From Rhizobium sp. P38BS-XIX (GTDB taxonomy: Bacteria; Pseudomonadota; Alphaproteobacteria; Rhizobiales; Rhizobiaceae): 64,000 nucleotides of DNA. A model generated the notes under the pieces. That model ran no database searches, was not told where the DNA came from, and worked only from the letters and a program-made list of their open reading frames with translations. Position 1 is the first letter of the stretch. Each line of letters opens with the position of its first letter. This document shows, in pieces, positions 34,654 to 42,798 of this stretch. The position numbers and the translations under genes are program-made. The stretch covers positions 186,001 to 250,000 of the forward strand of contig NZ_JABAIJ010000002.1 in the NCBI RefSeq assembly GCF_012641435.1, read 5' to 3'.

Positions 34654-34935
34654 ATGAAGATGCATGAGTGCTGTAAATCGTTCGAGGACATGACGCTTAA
34701 AGAGCGGTCGACTTTGCTGAAAACAGTAGCCGATGCGTTGGAAGCCACTGCGGATGAAGCCGAGGAGGTGGGCGACCTGCGTTTTGCCGCCAACTCCATG
34801 TGCATTGCCCACACGATCAGAGGGATGGTCAACAATTCAGCTGAGCGGGACAACACTGCGGCCGAGGTGTTGCTCGAACAAGGTATTGTTCTGGTTCATC
34901 AGTTTTCAAGCAGGCAGCAGCGCCGCCTGAATTGA
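34654..34935 (+). CDS. Hypothetical protein, 93 residues
   Basis: Soluble, acidic, largely helical protein (SFEDMTLKERSTLLKTVADAL, then EATADEAEEVGDLRFAAN), ending in a basic QFSSRQQRRLN. Codon use looks coding, but no family is recognised and the ribosome site is weak. ATG 34660 two codons later is an alternative start. It stands alone, 176 bp after malQ. Confidence 0.5.
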   Translation: MKMHECCKSFEDMTLKERSTLLKTVADALEATADEAEEVGDLRFAANSMCIAHTIRGMVNNSAERDNTAAEVLLEQGIVLVHQFSSRQQRRLN

Positions 34936-35060
34936 ACTTGCGGCAAGTCTCACGCCGCCACGGATAAAATGAGGCGCGTAATTACGCCATCGATCCGCCA
35001 ACGAGTAATCGCACTGATCGCAAGATCTGTTCTAGGTAGCGGTCAGCCCACCAAACGCTC

Positions 35061-35225
35061 TCACGTGAAGTAAAACATCAATATCGCCGCGGCAATTAGC
35101 GCTACGCAACCAATTAAAAAAGACCAGGCCGCAGCTCTCAACCTCGGATTGGTACGGATGCGCGTCGATAAGTCCGGGACGGGGGGCACGCCAGCGGAAA
35201 GATTAGTGTCGAGATACCTAGCCAT
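35061..35225 (-). CDS. Small single-pass membrane protein
   Basis: A 54-residue protein with a hydrophilic N-terminus (MARYLDTNLSAGVPPVPDLS) and one C-terminal membrane span (WSFLIGCVALIAAAILMFYF). AAGGAGA lies 7 bases before ATG 35225, and a canonical stress promoter lies 20-45 bp upstream. Both support a genuine gene despite its size. The function is unknown; it may be an envelope-stress micro-protein. Confidence 0.78.
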   Translation of the reverse strand: MARYLDTNLSAGVPPVPDLSTRIRTNPRLRAAAWSFLIGCVALIAAAILMFYFT

Positions 35226-35245
35226 AATGGTCTCCTTCGTTTGGT

Positions 35246-35270
35246 AACGTTCCTGCCTCTGCTGAGTTCC
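35246..35270 (-). promoter_or_regulatory. GSR (EcfG-type) promoter for the small membrane protein
   Basis: Minus strand: GGAAC at 35270-35266, 16 bases, CGTT at 35249-35246. It is one of the best matches in the window, 20 bp before the start. Confidence 0.75.
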
Positions 35271-35503
35271 TTCCGGTCGTGGGCTGGCAGTGATTAACTA
35301 GGCAGCGACGTCGCTTGGCTAGCAGCAATCCGGCTACGCACCGGCAGAGGGTGTCTGAAGAAGCGATTTCGCTTTGCGGCAGCGTCGTCAAGCTGATTCT
35401 GGCTACACGATCGGTGGCCCAATCAAGGCTTTTGCTGTCGCTCGACCAGTAAAGACATTCCCTGCTGAGGAGGACTGACATCGCCGGAAACGTCGGTTCA
35501 GCT

Positions 35504-36019
35504 TTAAAGGAATGCGGCGGCGCGTGCCGATTTTTCTCCCAGGAATTCTGCGAGCGTTGTTCGGGCACGCGAAACGCGACTTTTGATCGTCCCGATCTCG
35601 CATCCGCAACGTTCCGCCGCCGCCTCATAGGAGACGCCGTCAACGATCATCAGCAGCGCGTCTCGTTGATATGCGGGAAGACGGTCGAGCGCCAGGCTGA
35701 CATCCATGGCATAAAGATGGAGATTCTGCTGGCTTGCGACAGGAACCTCGAACAGGCCATCATCGTTCGAACAGAGGTGCACACGCTTTTGACGTTTGTA
35801 TTCCGTCATATAGGTGTTTCTCATGATCGTGAATGCCCAGCTTTTCAATTTTGTGCCGGGCTCGAAGCTATTTAGATGAGCAATCATCCTGCCGACTGTT
35901 TCCTGCATCAGGTCGTCTGCGTCTGTCTCGCTGACAACGAATCTGCGTGCAAAATTGCGTAAGGCAGGAAGCAGAGCGACTATGTCTTTCTGCATGGATG
36001 GGTCTATGTCTGTCGGCAT
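35504..36019 (-). CDS. ECF sigma factor, EcfG-like (general stress response)
   Basis: Extracytoplasmic-function sigma factor, 171 residues. Region 2 is at about 15-75, with DADDLMQETVGRMIAHLNSF and GTKLKSWAFTIMRNTYMTEY for -10 recognition. Region 4 is at about 108-160, with YQRDALLMIVDGVSYEAAAE and CGCEIGTIKSRVSRAR for -35 recognition. The CGCxxGTIKSRV helix and the short C-terminus resemble the EcfG/RpoE2 group that drives the general stress response in alphaproteobacteria, although a related ECF group is possible. No NepR or PhyR gene is adjacent, so this looks like an extra EcfG-type copy. The surrounding 40 kb carries many promoters of the type this group reads. Confidence 0.88.
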   Translation of the reverse strand: MPTDIDPSMQKDIVALLPALRNFARRFVVSETDADDLMQETVGRMIAHLNSFEPGTKLKSWAFTIMRNTYMTEYKRQKRVHLCSNDDGLFEVPVASQQNLHLYAMDVSLALDRLPAYQRDALLMIVDGVSYEAAAERCGCEIGTIKSRVSRARTTLAEFLGEKSARAAAFL

Positions 36020-36044
36020 TGTGAGTTTCTCCTAACAGACCTGC

Positions 36045-36069
36045 AATGTCCGTTAGATGCCGATGTTCC
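36045..36069 (-). promoter_or_regulatory. Imperfect GSR-type promoter upstream of the sigma gene
   Basis: Minus strand: GGAAC at 36069-36065, 16 bases, CATT at 36048-36045 (consensus CGTT). It lies 26 bp before the sigma-factor start and may give weak autoregulation. Confidence 0.4.
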
Positions 36070-36256
36070 ATAGTTCTTCTGTTGGTACGCAAGCGCACAT
36101 ACCTCTCTTTTGAGAATTCGCTGTTGAAGCTTGGGTTCGCAAAACCTGTTTGCCCGAACGATCGGTTATGCGGTTCAAAGTCCACTTAAACAACTGAGGC
36201 ATGACATGGTATTGTTCGGGGATCGGCGATTGTTCTTTCGGTCGGTATCAATGATT

Positions 36257-36281
36257 ATCGCGTCACTCACGTTGACGCGAT
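36257..36281. repeat. Perfect inverted repeat in the sigma-transketolase gap
   Basis: ATCGCGTCA (36257-36265) and TGACGCGAT (36273-36281) are perfect 9-bp arms with a 7-base centre, flanked by GGTAT and ATACC. No T run follows, so it is more likely a binding site or structural element than a terminator. The rest of the 36082-36374 interval is empty. Confidence 0.45.
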
Positions 36282-36374
36282 ACCGGCAACATGATCAATT
36301 GCCCGATCTATCATTGCCAGATCCATTGACGAAAGCGGCATAAAATCAGGTGCGCTGTGTGTTTGGTCGCACCG

Positions 36375-38402
36375 TCACGTTTCGGCCAACATATCCCTTA
36401 CGGCGGAAACGACCGCATCCGATGTAATACCAAACTTCTTATAGATGTCGCTGATCTTGCCTGAGGCGCCGAAGCTGTGCATGCCGATAAAACGGCCGTC
36501 AAGGCCGAGGTAGCGATCCCAGCTGTCCTGCACGGCGGCTTCTATAGCGACACGGGCAGTCGTCGGCCCAAGGACCTGCAGCTTGTAGTCCCGATCCTGC
36601 TTGTCGAAGAGAAGGCGACACGGCATCGAGACCACAGCCGCCTGGATTCCCTCCGCACCGAGTTTCTGGCGCGCCTCGACGGCGAGATGCAGCTCGGAGC
36701 CGGTCGCCATGATCGTCGCGTCGCGCTGACCACCTTCGGCCTCGAGCAGAACATAGCCACCCCTTTGCGAGAGATTGGTGCGAACGGGATCTTTGCGCAA
36801 AAGCGGCATGGGCTGCCGGGACAAAGCGATAACGGCCGCTTGGCGGGGCTCATTGAGGATTGCCTCCCAACATTCCGCTGTCTCAATAGGGTCACCCGGG
36901 CGGTAGACGGCAAGCCCAGGGATGGCGCGAAGAGCGCTCAGATGTTCGATCGGCTGGTGCGTGGGACCGTCTTCGCCAAGGCCGATCGAATCGTGCGTCA
37001 TCACGAAAATGGAGCGTATTTCCATCATGGATGCGAGCCGGATGGCCGGGCGCGCATAATCCGAGAACGTCAGAAATGTGCCGCCATATGGAATAAGTCC
37101 CCCATGGAGCGCCATCCCATTGATGGCAGCGGCCATACCATGTTCGCGCACGCCGTAATGAATGTAGGAAGCGTCATAGTTCCCCGGAGAGATCTCGATC
37201 TGCGTTGTCGCTTTGGTATTGTTCGATGTCGTCAGATCTGCTGATCCACCGATGAGCTCCGGTAATCTTTGCGCCAGATGGTTGAGGACGATGCCGCTCG
37301 CCTGGCGTGTCGCAAGCTCTTTGTCGCTGGCACGAAGCTCCTCCATGGCGGCCTTGATTGCATCCCGCCAATCTGTTGGGAGCTCACCTTTCATGCGACG
37401 ATCGAATTCCGATCTGACATCGCCGTCAAGCTCGTTGACGCGGGAAGCCCAGGCTTTACGCTCTTCTTGCCCCTTCGCACCGGTGCGACGCCATTCCCGC
37501 AACAATTCGTCGGGTATTTCAAACGGTGGAGACGGCCAGTCGAGCAGGGTGCGAGCACCGGCGATTTCGTCCTCACCGGGTGCGTCGCTATGAGCTTTTT
37601 TCGTCCCGGCCCGGGTGGGAAAGCCAAAGCCGATAATCGTTTTACATGCAATCATCGATGGTCGGTCAACGACACTCTGCGCTTCGATAATCGCTTGTCG
37701 AACAGCATCGGTGTCATGGCCGTCGATGTCTTGTACATGCCAATTTGAAGCGCGGAAACGTGCCGACTGATCGTCTGACTCGGCAAGTTTGGTCGATCCA
37801 TCGATCGAAATGGAATTATTGTCCCAGAAAGCGATCAATTTACCAAGTTTCAGGTGACCGGCCAGCGCGATCGCCTCCTGGCTGATGCCCTCCATAAGGC
37901 AACCGTCTCCGAGGAACACATAGGTGAAATGGTTCGATAATCCATCGCCGAACTTGGCGTTCATGATACGCTCGGCAAGTGCAAAGCCGACTGAATTTGC
38001 AACGCCTTGTCCGAGCGGGCCGGTGGTTGTCTCGATGCCAGCGGCATGGTGATATTCGGGGTGGCCAGGGGTCCGGCTGTCAACCTGCCGAAAATTTCGG
38101 ATCTCCTCGATTGTCATATCCTTGTAGCCGGTCAGGTAAAGCAGGCTATAAAGGAGCATGGACCCGTGGCCGTTGGAAATCAGGAAGCGATCGCGGTCGA
38201 ACCAATATGGATCAGCGGCATCGAATCTCAGGAATTCGGTGAAGAGCACGGTCGCAATGTCGGCCATGCCCATCGGCATGCCGGGGTGACCGCTTTTGGC
38301 CCTTTGCACGGCATCCATCGAAAGAAATCGAATGCAGTTTGCGAGCTTGAAAAGCCGTTCGTCGGCAGGCTTCTTCAACGAGGAGGTTTGTTGATCGGTC
38401 AT
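36375..38402 (-). CDS. tkt: Transketolase
   Basis: ThDP-dependent transketolase of the pentose phosphate pathway, 675 residues, full length. Seen: KSGHPGMPMGMADIATVLF near 35, SNGHGSMLLYSLLYLTG, TTGPLGQGVANSVGFALAE near 120, the ThDP/Mg motif GDGCLMEGISQEA ending in FWDNNSIS near 160-190, and EDGPTHQPIEHLSALRAIPGL near 475. GGAGATACC selects ATG 38402. A GSR-type promoter lies about 95-120 bp upstream, so this is probably a stress-induced isozyme. It could feed erythrose-4-phosphate and hexose-phosphate supply to glucan and NADPH metabolism. Confidence 0.95.
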   Translation of the reverse strand: MTDQQTSSLKKPADERLFKLANCIRFLSMDAVQRAKSGHPGMPMGMADIATVLFTEFLRFDAADPYWFDRDRFLISNGHGSMLLYSLLYLTGYKDMTIEEIRNFRQVDSRTPGHPEYHHAAGIETTTGPLGQGVANSVGFALAERIMNAKFGDGLSNHFTYVFLGDGCLMEGISQEAIALAGHLKLGKLIAFWDNNSISIDGSTKLAESDDQSARFRASNWHVQDIDGHDTDAVRQAIIEAQSVVDRPSMIACKTIIGFGFPTRAGTKKAHSDAPGEDEIAGARTLLDWPSPPFEIPDELLREWRRTGAKGQEERKAWASRVNELDGDVRSEFDRRMKGELPTDWRDAIKAAMEELRASDKELATRQASGIVLNHLAQRLPELIGGSADLTTSNNTKATTQIEISPGNYDASYIHYGVREHGMAAAINGMALHGGLIPYGGTFLTFSDYARPAIRLASMMEIRSIFVMTHDSIGLGEDGPTHQPIEHLSALRAIPGLAVYRPGDPIETAECWEAILNEPRQAAVIALSRQPMPLLRKDPVRTNLSQRGGYVLLEAEGGQRDATIMATGSELHLAVEARQKLGAEGIQAAVVSMPCRLLFDKQDRDYKLQVLGPTTARVAIEAAVQDSWDRYLGLDGRFIGMHSFGASGKISDIYKKFGITSDAVVSAVRDMLAET

Positions 38403-38497
38403 TGGTATCTCCGGCTTTGATCGCGACGAACCGCCATGTGGCACATAACACCCGCACGATATTATCCGTCCGTTTGGCTATACGCGGTCCTCCTGCG

Positions 38498-38522
38498 AAC
38501 AAAGGCGAACCGCGAAAGTTCC
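38498..38522 (-). promoter_or_regulatory. GSR-type promoter for transketolase
   Basis: Minus strand: GGAAC at 38522-38518, 17 bases, GTT at 38500-38498, about 95 bp upstream of the tkt start. Confidence 0.55.
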
Positions 38523-38697
38523 CGCAAAGTCTCGATCCAGTTTGGACAGGCTGTCGAGCGGCGCATTTGTCCGGGGCGGCTTCTTATCGCCTAAGGCCGG
38601 CTGCCGCTCGTTTCACTCCTGGTCGCTTACTTAGACACAGGCGGCAGTTGCGCGGGCTGGGCAAAGATTTTGTTTTACATTTTGGCGATGCACGAGT

Positions 38698-39081
38698 TCA
38701 ATGGAGGTCTCTCTTGGGCCCGAAGAGCGCCCGCGCGATATTCTCCAGATCGATGGGCTTCTCGTTCAAAACGAAGCCCTTGAACTTATCAGGGAGAACC
38801 GACGCGTCGTACCCGCTTGCGAACACGAATTCAATGTCGAGCGTCACCAGACGCTCAGCAACAGGAAACACGAGCTCTCCCTCAAGGTGGATATCGAGGA
38901 TAGCTGCATCCACGTGCTCGTCATCGATCAGTTGAAGCGCCACGTCGATCTGCCCAGTTGGTCCGACAACAATCGCGCCGAGTTGTTCCAGTCGATATCT
39001 CGTCTCGTCGGCCAATAAATATTCATCTTCGACGATCAGGATACGCCTTCCGGCAAACATCTGGCTGTAAGACGCGGCCAT
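38698..39081 (-). CDS. Single-domain response regulator
   Basis: Stand-alone receiver of 127 residues, with RRILIVEDEYLLADETRYRL (acidic pocket at 18-20), the phospho-acceptor Asp about 63 in VDAAILDIHLEG, the threonine/serine position in FVFASGYD, and lysine in VLNEKPIDLENIARAL. No output domain. GGAGG selects ATG 39081. Such receivers act as phosphate shuttles or sinks for hybrid kinases such as the one at 21482. Closely related receivers occur at 59686 (decayed) and 60450 (fused), so a small family has spread within this window. Confidence 0.9.
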   Translation of the reverse strand: MAASYSQMFAGRRILIVEDEYLLADETRYRLEQLGAIVVGPTGQIDVALQLIDDEHVDAAILDIHLEGELVFPVAERLVTLDIEFVFASGYDASVLPDKFKGFVLNEKPIDLENIARALFGPKRDLH

Positions 39082-39513
39082 AATCCATCCTCCGTCGCAT
39101 TCGTCTATCGAGGAAGCGGCAACGCTTCCGATTGAACACCCATGTCCTTTTTGCAACCAAGCCGACGCGCAGCTCATGAATTCACGCGTCGCTCGGGCTT
39201 TGCAGCTCGATCGGGGGCAACTGCAAGGGAAGCCCTTCCTGCCTGACCTCGATAATCACGGTCTTAAATGGAGCATCCCGCAACTTTGACAGCCCTGGTT
39301 GATCCGCAACTGGCAACAAGTGGCTACTGGACCACAATACCAAAATCACGCTGGCTGCGAAATTATCGGATCTTTCCGCTTCCGACCTTGGCCGTTCTAT
39401 CGCAGTTATTCTGGCGATCGTGCCCAACTATGTCTAAGAACGAATGTTCCGAACAAGTCGCCGGTTGGGTTGAATGACGCCAGATGTCAAAACGCCCTTC
39501 CTGTCGTTCTATC
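39082..39513. other. Intergenic stretch between receiver and glgE
   Basis: No gene is supported. A minus-strand frame at 39182-39427 ends in EVRQEGLPLQLPPIELQSP and could be a remnant, but it has only a TTG start and no recognised family. Confidence 0.45.
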
Positions 39514-39539
39514 GGAACAAGTAGCGCCTTGGCAGGTTA
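39514..39539 (+). promoter_or_regulatory. GSR (EcfG-type) promoter of the glgE-treS-glgB operon
   Basis: GGAAC at 39514-39518, 17 bases, GTTA at 39536-39539. Transcription would begin near 39546, giving a leader of about 48 bases to ATG 39594. Confidence 0.7.
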
Positions 39540-39593
39540 GCTCCGATAATCGCCGTGACCAAAGTCGTCGGCGCGACATTGGAGAACAGCAGG

Positions 39594-42500
39594 ATGACGC
39601 TTGCTTCCAAGCCACGGCTCTTGGTCAATTATGCGAAAATCTACTATGTGAATCCACTTTTACTTGCGGGCCGTGATCAATGGGCGGAGCTTTTTGATCA
39701 TGCCGTTTCGCTTGGCTTCGATAGCGTTTTATCCGCGCCGGTTTTTCAACGTTCGGAAGGCGGGAGTGTCTTCTCAACGGCCGACTATGAGCGGCTTGAT
39801 CCCGCTCTGGGTTTGGGAGAGGACAGTGAGGAGGGCGTGACCCATCTCGCTCACCTGGCGCAGGAGCGAGAACTCGGTCTGATGCTGGATGTGCCGATCC
39901 AGATCACTTCATCGACCAGGGGAGGGCTCGATCCAAGGCGGTCGCCATTGGCTTTGAACGGCGTCTCGGACGGCTCTTCGCGCGAGCTGAGCGAGGAGTG
40001 GGCGGCACGGCTCGCAAGGTTTACCGAGTATGGTGTTTGCGGTTACCGGATGCTTGGCCTTGAAGGTTTTTCCCCGGAGAGCTGGCGCCAATTGATTTCA
40101 GCGGCGAAAGACGTGCGTGCGGGAACCCAGTGTTTTGCCTATACGCCTGGAACCGACTTTGCACTGCGTGAGGCGTTGCAGGGCTGTGGGTTTGATGCCG
40201 TATTTTCGTCTGTTGCATGGTGGGATCTGCGCGAAAGCTGGCTTCTCAATGAATATCGACTTCAGCGGTCATTCGATCGACAGATCGCGTTTCCGGAAGC
40301 GCCATTTGCAAAACGCATCGCCCATGGCTTGGAGAGCCGCGAGGTCCGAGAACGCAGGTCACGCCGCGCGCTGAATGTGGCGGCTGAGTTTGGCGATGGC
40401 CTTCTGATCCCGATGGGTTTTGAGTTTGGCGCGACCTTGCCGCTGGACCCGCTTTATGGACGAGCAGAGGGCCTGCGCAAACTAAGAGCGGATGGAGATT
40501 TCGACATCTCGACAGATCTGCGCGATCTGAATTTTGCCAAAGCAGCTGATTCTACGAAGTGGACTGCGATCCGTTCTGAAACCATGGGGTCGCTGACCAT
40601 ACTGACCCAGGCTGATGAACCGGATTTGAGAAATGCCGAGGATGCGCGGCTGGTCGTGATCAACCGCGACCTGCGCGAAAGCAGGTCCGTCGCCGAAGAC
40701 CAGATCGCGCGGATAGCCGCACCCTTTCGGCCGAACGACATCGCATCGGTGCAGGTCGCTCCTGGTGAGCTCGTTGTTTTAGCCATGACAAAGCGTCCGG
40801 CAATTATCGGCGCTCCGGTTCGGCTTGCTATCGATGATGCGACAGCCATGCCGCGTATCGCCATCGAGCACGTGAGCCCGACGGTGGACGGCGGCCGCTT
40901 TCCGATCAAGCGCGTCATCGGCAACGCGGTCACGATCGAAGCGGACATCTTTGCCGACGGTCATGATGTGCTTTCGGCGGCTTTGCTCTACCGTCCTTGC
41001 GACGAAAGCGTGTGGCGCGAAGCGAGAATGGATCTCACTGAAAACGATCGCTGGCGCGGATCGTTTCTCCTTGACCGCATCGGCCGCTTCGAGTTTCGCG
41101 TTGCAGCGTGGAAAAATCCCTTTGCGATTTTTCGCTACGAGTTTGCCAAAAAGAACGAGGCGCGTCTCGATTTGCATCTGGAGGTGATCGAGGGAGAGGA
41201 TCTGGTTCGTCAGTCGGCGGAACATCCCAGCGAGATAATGGACGCAGAAGGCAAGGCGGAACTTCTCTTGATCGCCTCTCAACTCAAAGATTGTGCGACA
41301 CCGCAGAAAATCGAAATGCTGTTGTCGGGTCGCCTCAGCGAGTTGATGGCCAAGGCGGACCGCCGGCCATTCCTGACCCACTCGTCGACATTCGGTGTCG
41401 AGGCTGAGCGCAAAGAGGCCGCGTTCGCGAGCTGGTATCAAGTCTTTCCTCGCTCGCAGAGTGGCGATCCCGAGCGACACGGCACGTTCGACGATGTCGT
41501 CGCGCGTCTCCCGGCAATTCGCGAAATGGGTTTTGACGTTCTTTATTTCCCGCCGATCCATCCGATCGGTCATACCAATCGCAAAGGGCGCAACAACTCG
41601 CTGATCGCGACACCGGCGGACCCGGGCAGTCCTTACGCGATCGGCTCGGAGGCGGGAGGCCATGACGCCATCCATCCACTGCTTGGTCAATTCGGTGATT
41701 TCGAGCGATTGGTGGACCAGGCGCGGCTACACGGGCTCGAGATCGCACTTGATCTCGCCATTCAGGCTTCACCGGATCACCCTTGGCTCAAGGACCATCC
41801 AGGCTGGTTCGACTGGCGACCGGACGGCACCATTCGCTATGCGGAAAATCCGCCCAAGAAATACGAGGATATTGTCAACGTCGATTTCTATGCGAAGGAT
41901 TCAGTTCCCGCGCTCTGGGTGGAGTTACGTGATATCGTCGACATGTGGGTCGAGGAAGGTGTCAGGCTCTTTCGTGTCGACAATCCTCACACCAAACCGT
42001 TTCCATTCTGGGAGTGGCTGATCGGCGATATTCGCGCTCGCCATCCCGATGTGGTCTTTCTGTCTGAAGCGTTCACGCGTCCAAAAGTTATGTACCGGCT
42101 TGCCAAGGTCGGATTCTCGCAATCCTATACCTATTTCACCTGGCGAAATGCACGATGGGATCTCGAACAGTATATGATCGAGCTCACACAAGGAGAGCCA
42201 AAAGAGTTTTTCCGGCCGCACTTCTTCGTCAATACTCATGACATCAACCCCGATTTTCTCCAGAACGCGCCGCGGCCCGCCTATCTCATCCGGGCGGCGC
42301 TGGCGGCGACCCTCTCCGGTCTATGGGGCGTCTATAACGGGTTCGAACTGTGCGAGGGCCGGCCGGATGCAAAACGCAAGGAATACGCCGACAGCGAGAA
42401 ATACGAGATCCGAGCGTGGGATTACGATCGCCCTGGAAACATCAAAGCTGAAATCGCCATGCTCAATCGGATCCGAAAGGACAACCCCGCGCTTCAATCC

Positions 42501-42797
42501 CATCTTGGATTGACCCTGCTTTCCTCTTCGAACCCCAACGTCATGTTTTTCGAAAAGGCAAGCACGGACCGTGGCAACGTCCTCTTGATCGCCGTGACCC
42601 TCGATCCAGACACCATGCAAGAGAGCACGGTTGAGTTTCCCCTTTGGCATTTCGGTCTCGGTGACGAGGGCACACTCGCCTTCGAGGATCTCGTCAGCGG
42701 CGAACGGTTCGATCGCTCGGGCAAATGGCAGCAGATCAGACTGGATCCGAACCGGCTACCCTTTGCCATCTGGCGTATCAGAACGGGAGGAGTGTGA
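39594..42797 (+). CDS. glgE: Alpha-1,4-glucan:maltose-1-phosphate maltosyltransferase with extra N-terminal domain
   Basis: GH13 enzyme that extends alpha-glucan using maltose-1-phosphate. The catalytic domain starts about residue 605 (SWYQVFPRSQSGDPERHGTF), with YFPPIHPIGHTNRKGRNNSL, the nucleophile in FRVDNPHTKPF (Asp about 796), the acid/base in FLSEAFTRP (Glu about 825) and FVNTHDINPD. Residues about 420-580 are the GlgE N-terminal beta-rich domain (DUF3416). Usual GlgE proteins are about 660-700 residues, but this one has 1067. The first 400 residues look like a degenerate amylase barrel in which the expected nucleophile segment is GYRMLGLEGF. ATG 39594 is preferred to GTG 39555, which would sit almost on the predicted transcription start. 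treS follows after one base. Confidence 0.93.
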   Translation: MTLASKPRLLVNYAKIYYVNPLLLAGRDQWAELFDHAVSLGFDSVLSAPVFQRSEGGSVFSTADYERLDPALGLGEDSEEGVTHLAHLAQERELGLMLDVPIQITSSTRGGLDPRRSPLALNGVSDGSSRELSEEWAARLARFTEYGVCGYRMLGLEGFSPESWRQLISAAKDVRAGTQCFAYTPGTDFALREALQGCGFDAVFSSVAWWDLRESWLLNEYRLQRSFDRQIAFPEAPFAKRIAHGLESREVRERRSRRALNVAAEFGDGLLIPMGFEFGATLPLDPLYGRAEGLRKLRADGDFDISTDLRDLNFAKAADSTKWTAIRSETMGSLTILTQADEPDLRNAEDARLVVINRDLRESRSVAEDQIARIAAPFRPNDIASVQVAPGELVVLAMTKRPAIIGAPVRLAIDDATAMPRIAIEHVSPTVDGGRFPIKRVIGNAVTIEADIFADGHDVLSAALLYRPCDESVWREARMDLTENDRWRGSFLLDRIGRFEFRVAAWKNPFAIFRYEFAKKNEARLDLHLEVIEGEDLVRQSAEHPSEIMDAEGKAELLLIASQLKDCATPQKIEMLLSGRLSELMAKADRRPFLTHSSTFGVEAERKEAAFASWYQVFPRSQSGDPERHGTFDDVVARLPAIREMGFDVLYFPPIHPIGHTNRKGRNNSLIATPADPGSPYAIGSEAGGHDAIHPLLGQFGDFERLVDQARLHGLEIALDLAIQASPDHPWLKDHPGWFDWRPDGTIRYAENPPKKYEDIVNVDFYAKDSVPALWVELRDIVDMWVEEGVRLFRVDNPHTKPFPFWEWLIGDIRARHPDVVFLSEAFTRPKVMYRLAKVGFSQSYTYFTWRNARWDLEQYMIELTQGEPKEFFRPHFFVNTHDINPDFLQNAPRPAYLIRAALAATLSGLWGVYNGFELCEGRPDAKRKEYADSEKYEIRAWDYDRPGNIKAEIAMLNRIRKDNPALQSHLGLTLLSSSNPNVMFFEKASTDRGNVLLIAVTLDPDTMQESTVEFPLWHFGLGDEGTLAFEDLVSGERFDRSGKWQQIRLDPNRLPFAIWRIRTGGV

Positions 42798-42798
42798 G

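Noticed and set aside
39182..39427. 81-codon minus-strand frame between the receiver and glgE
   Set aside because: Only a TTG start, no ribosome site and no recognised family; noted as a possible remnant only.
40779..41690. 303-codon minus-strand frame inside glgE
   Set aside because: Antisense to a strongly supported GH13 gene.
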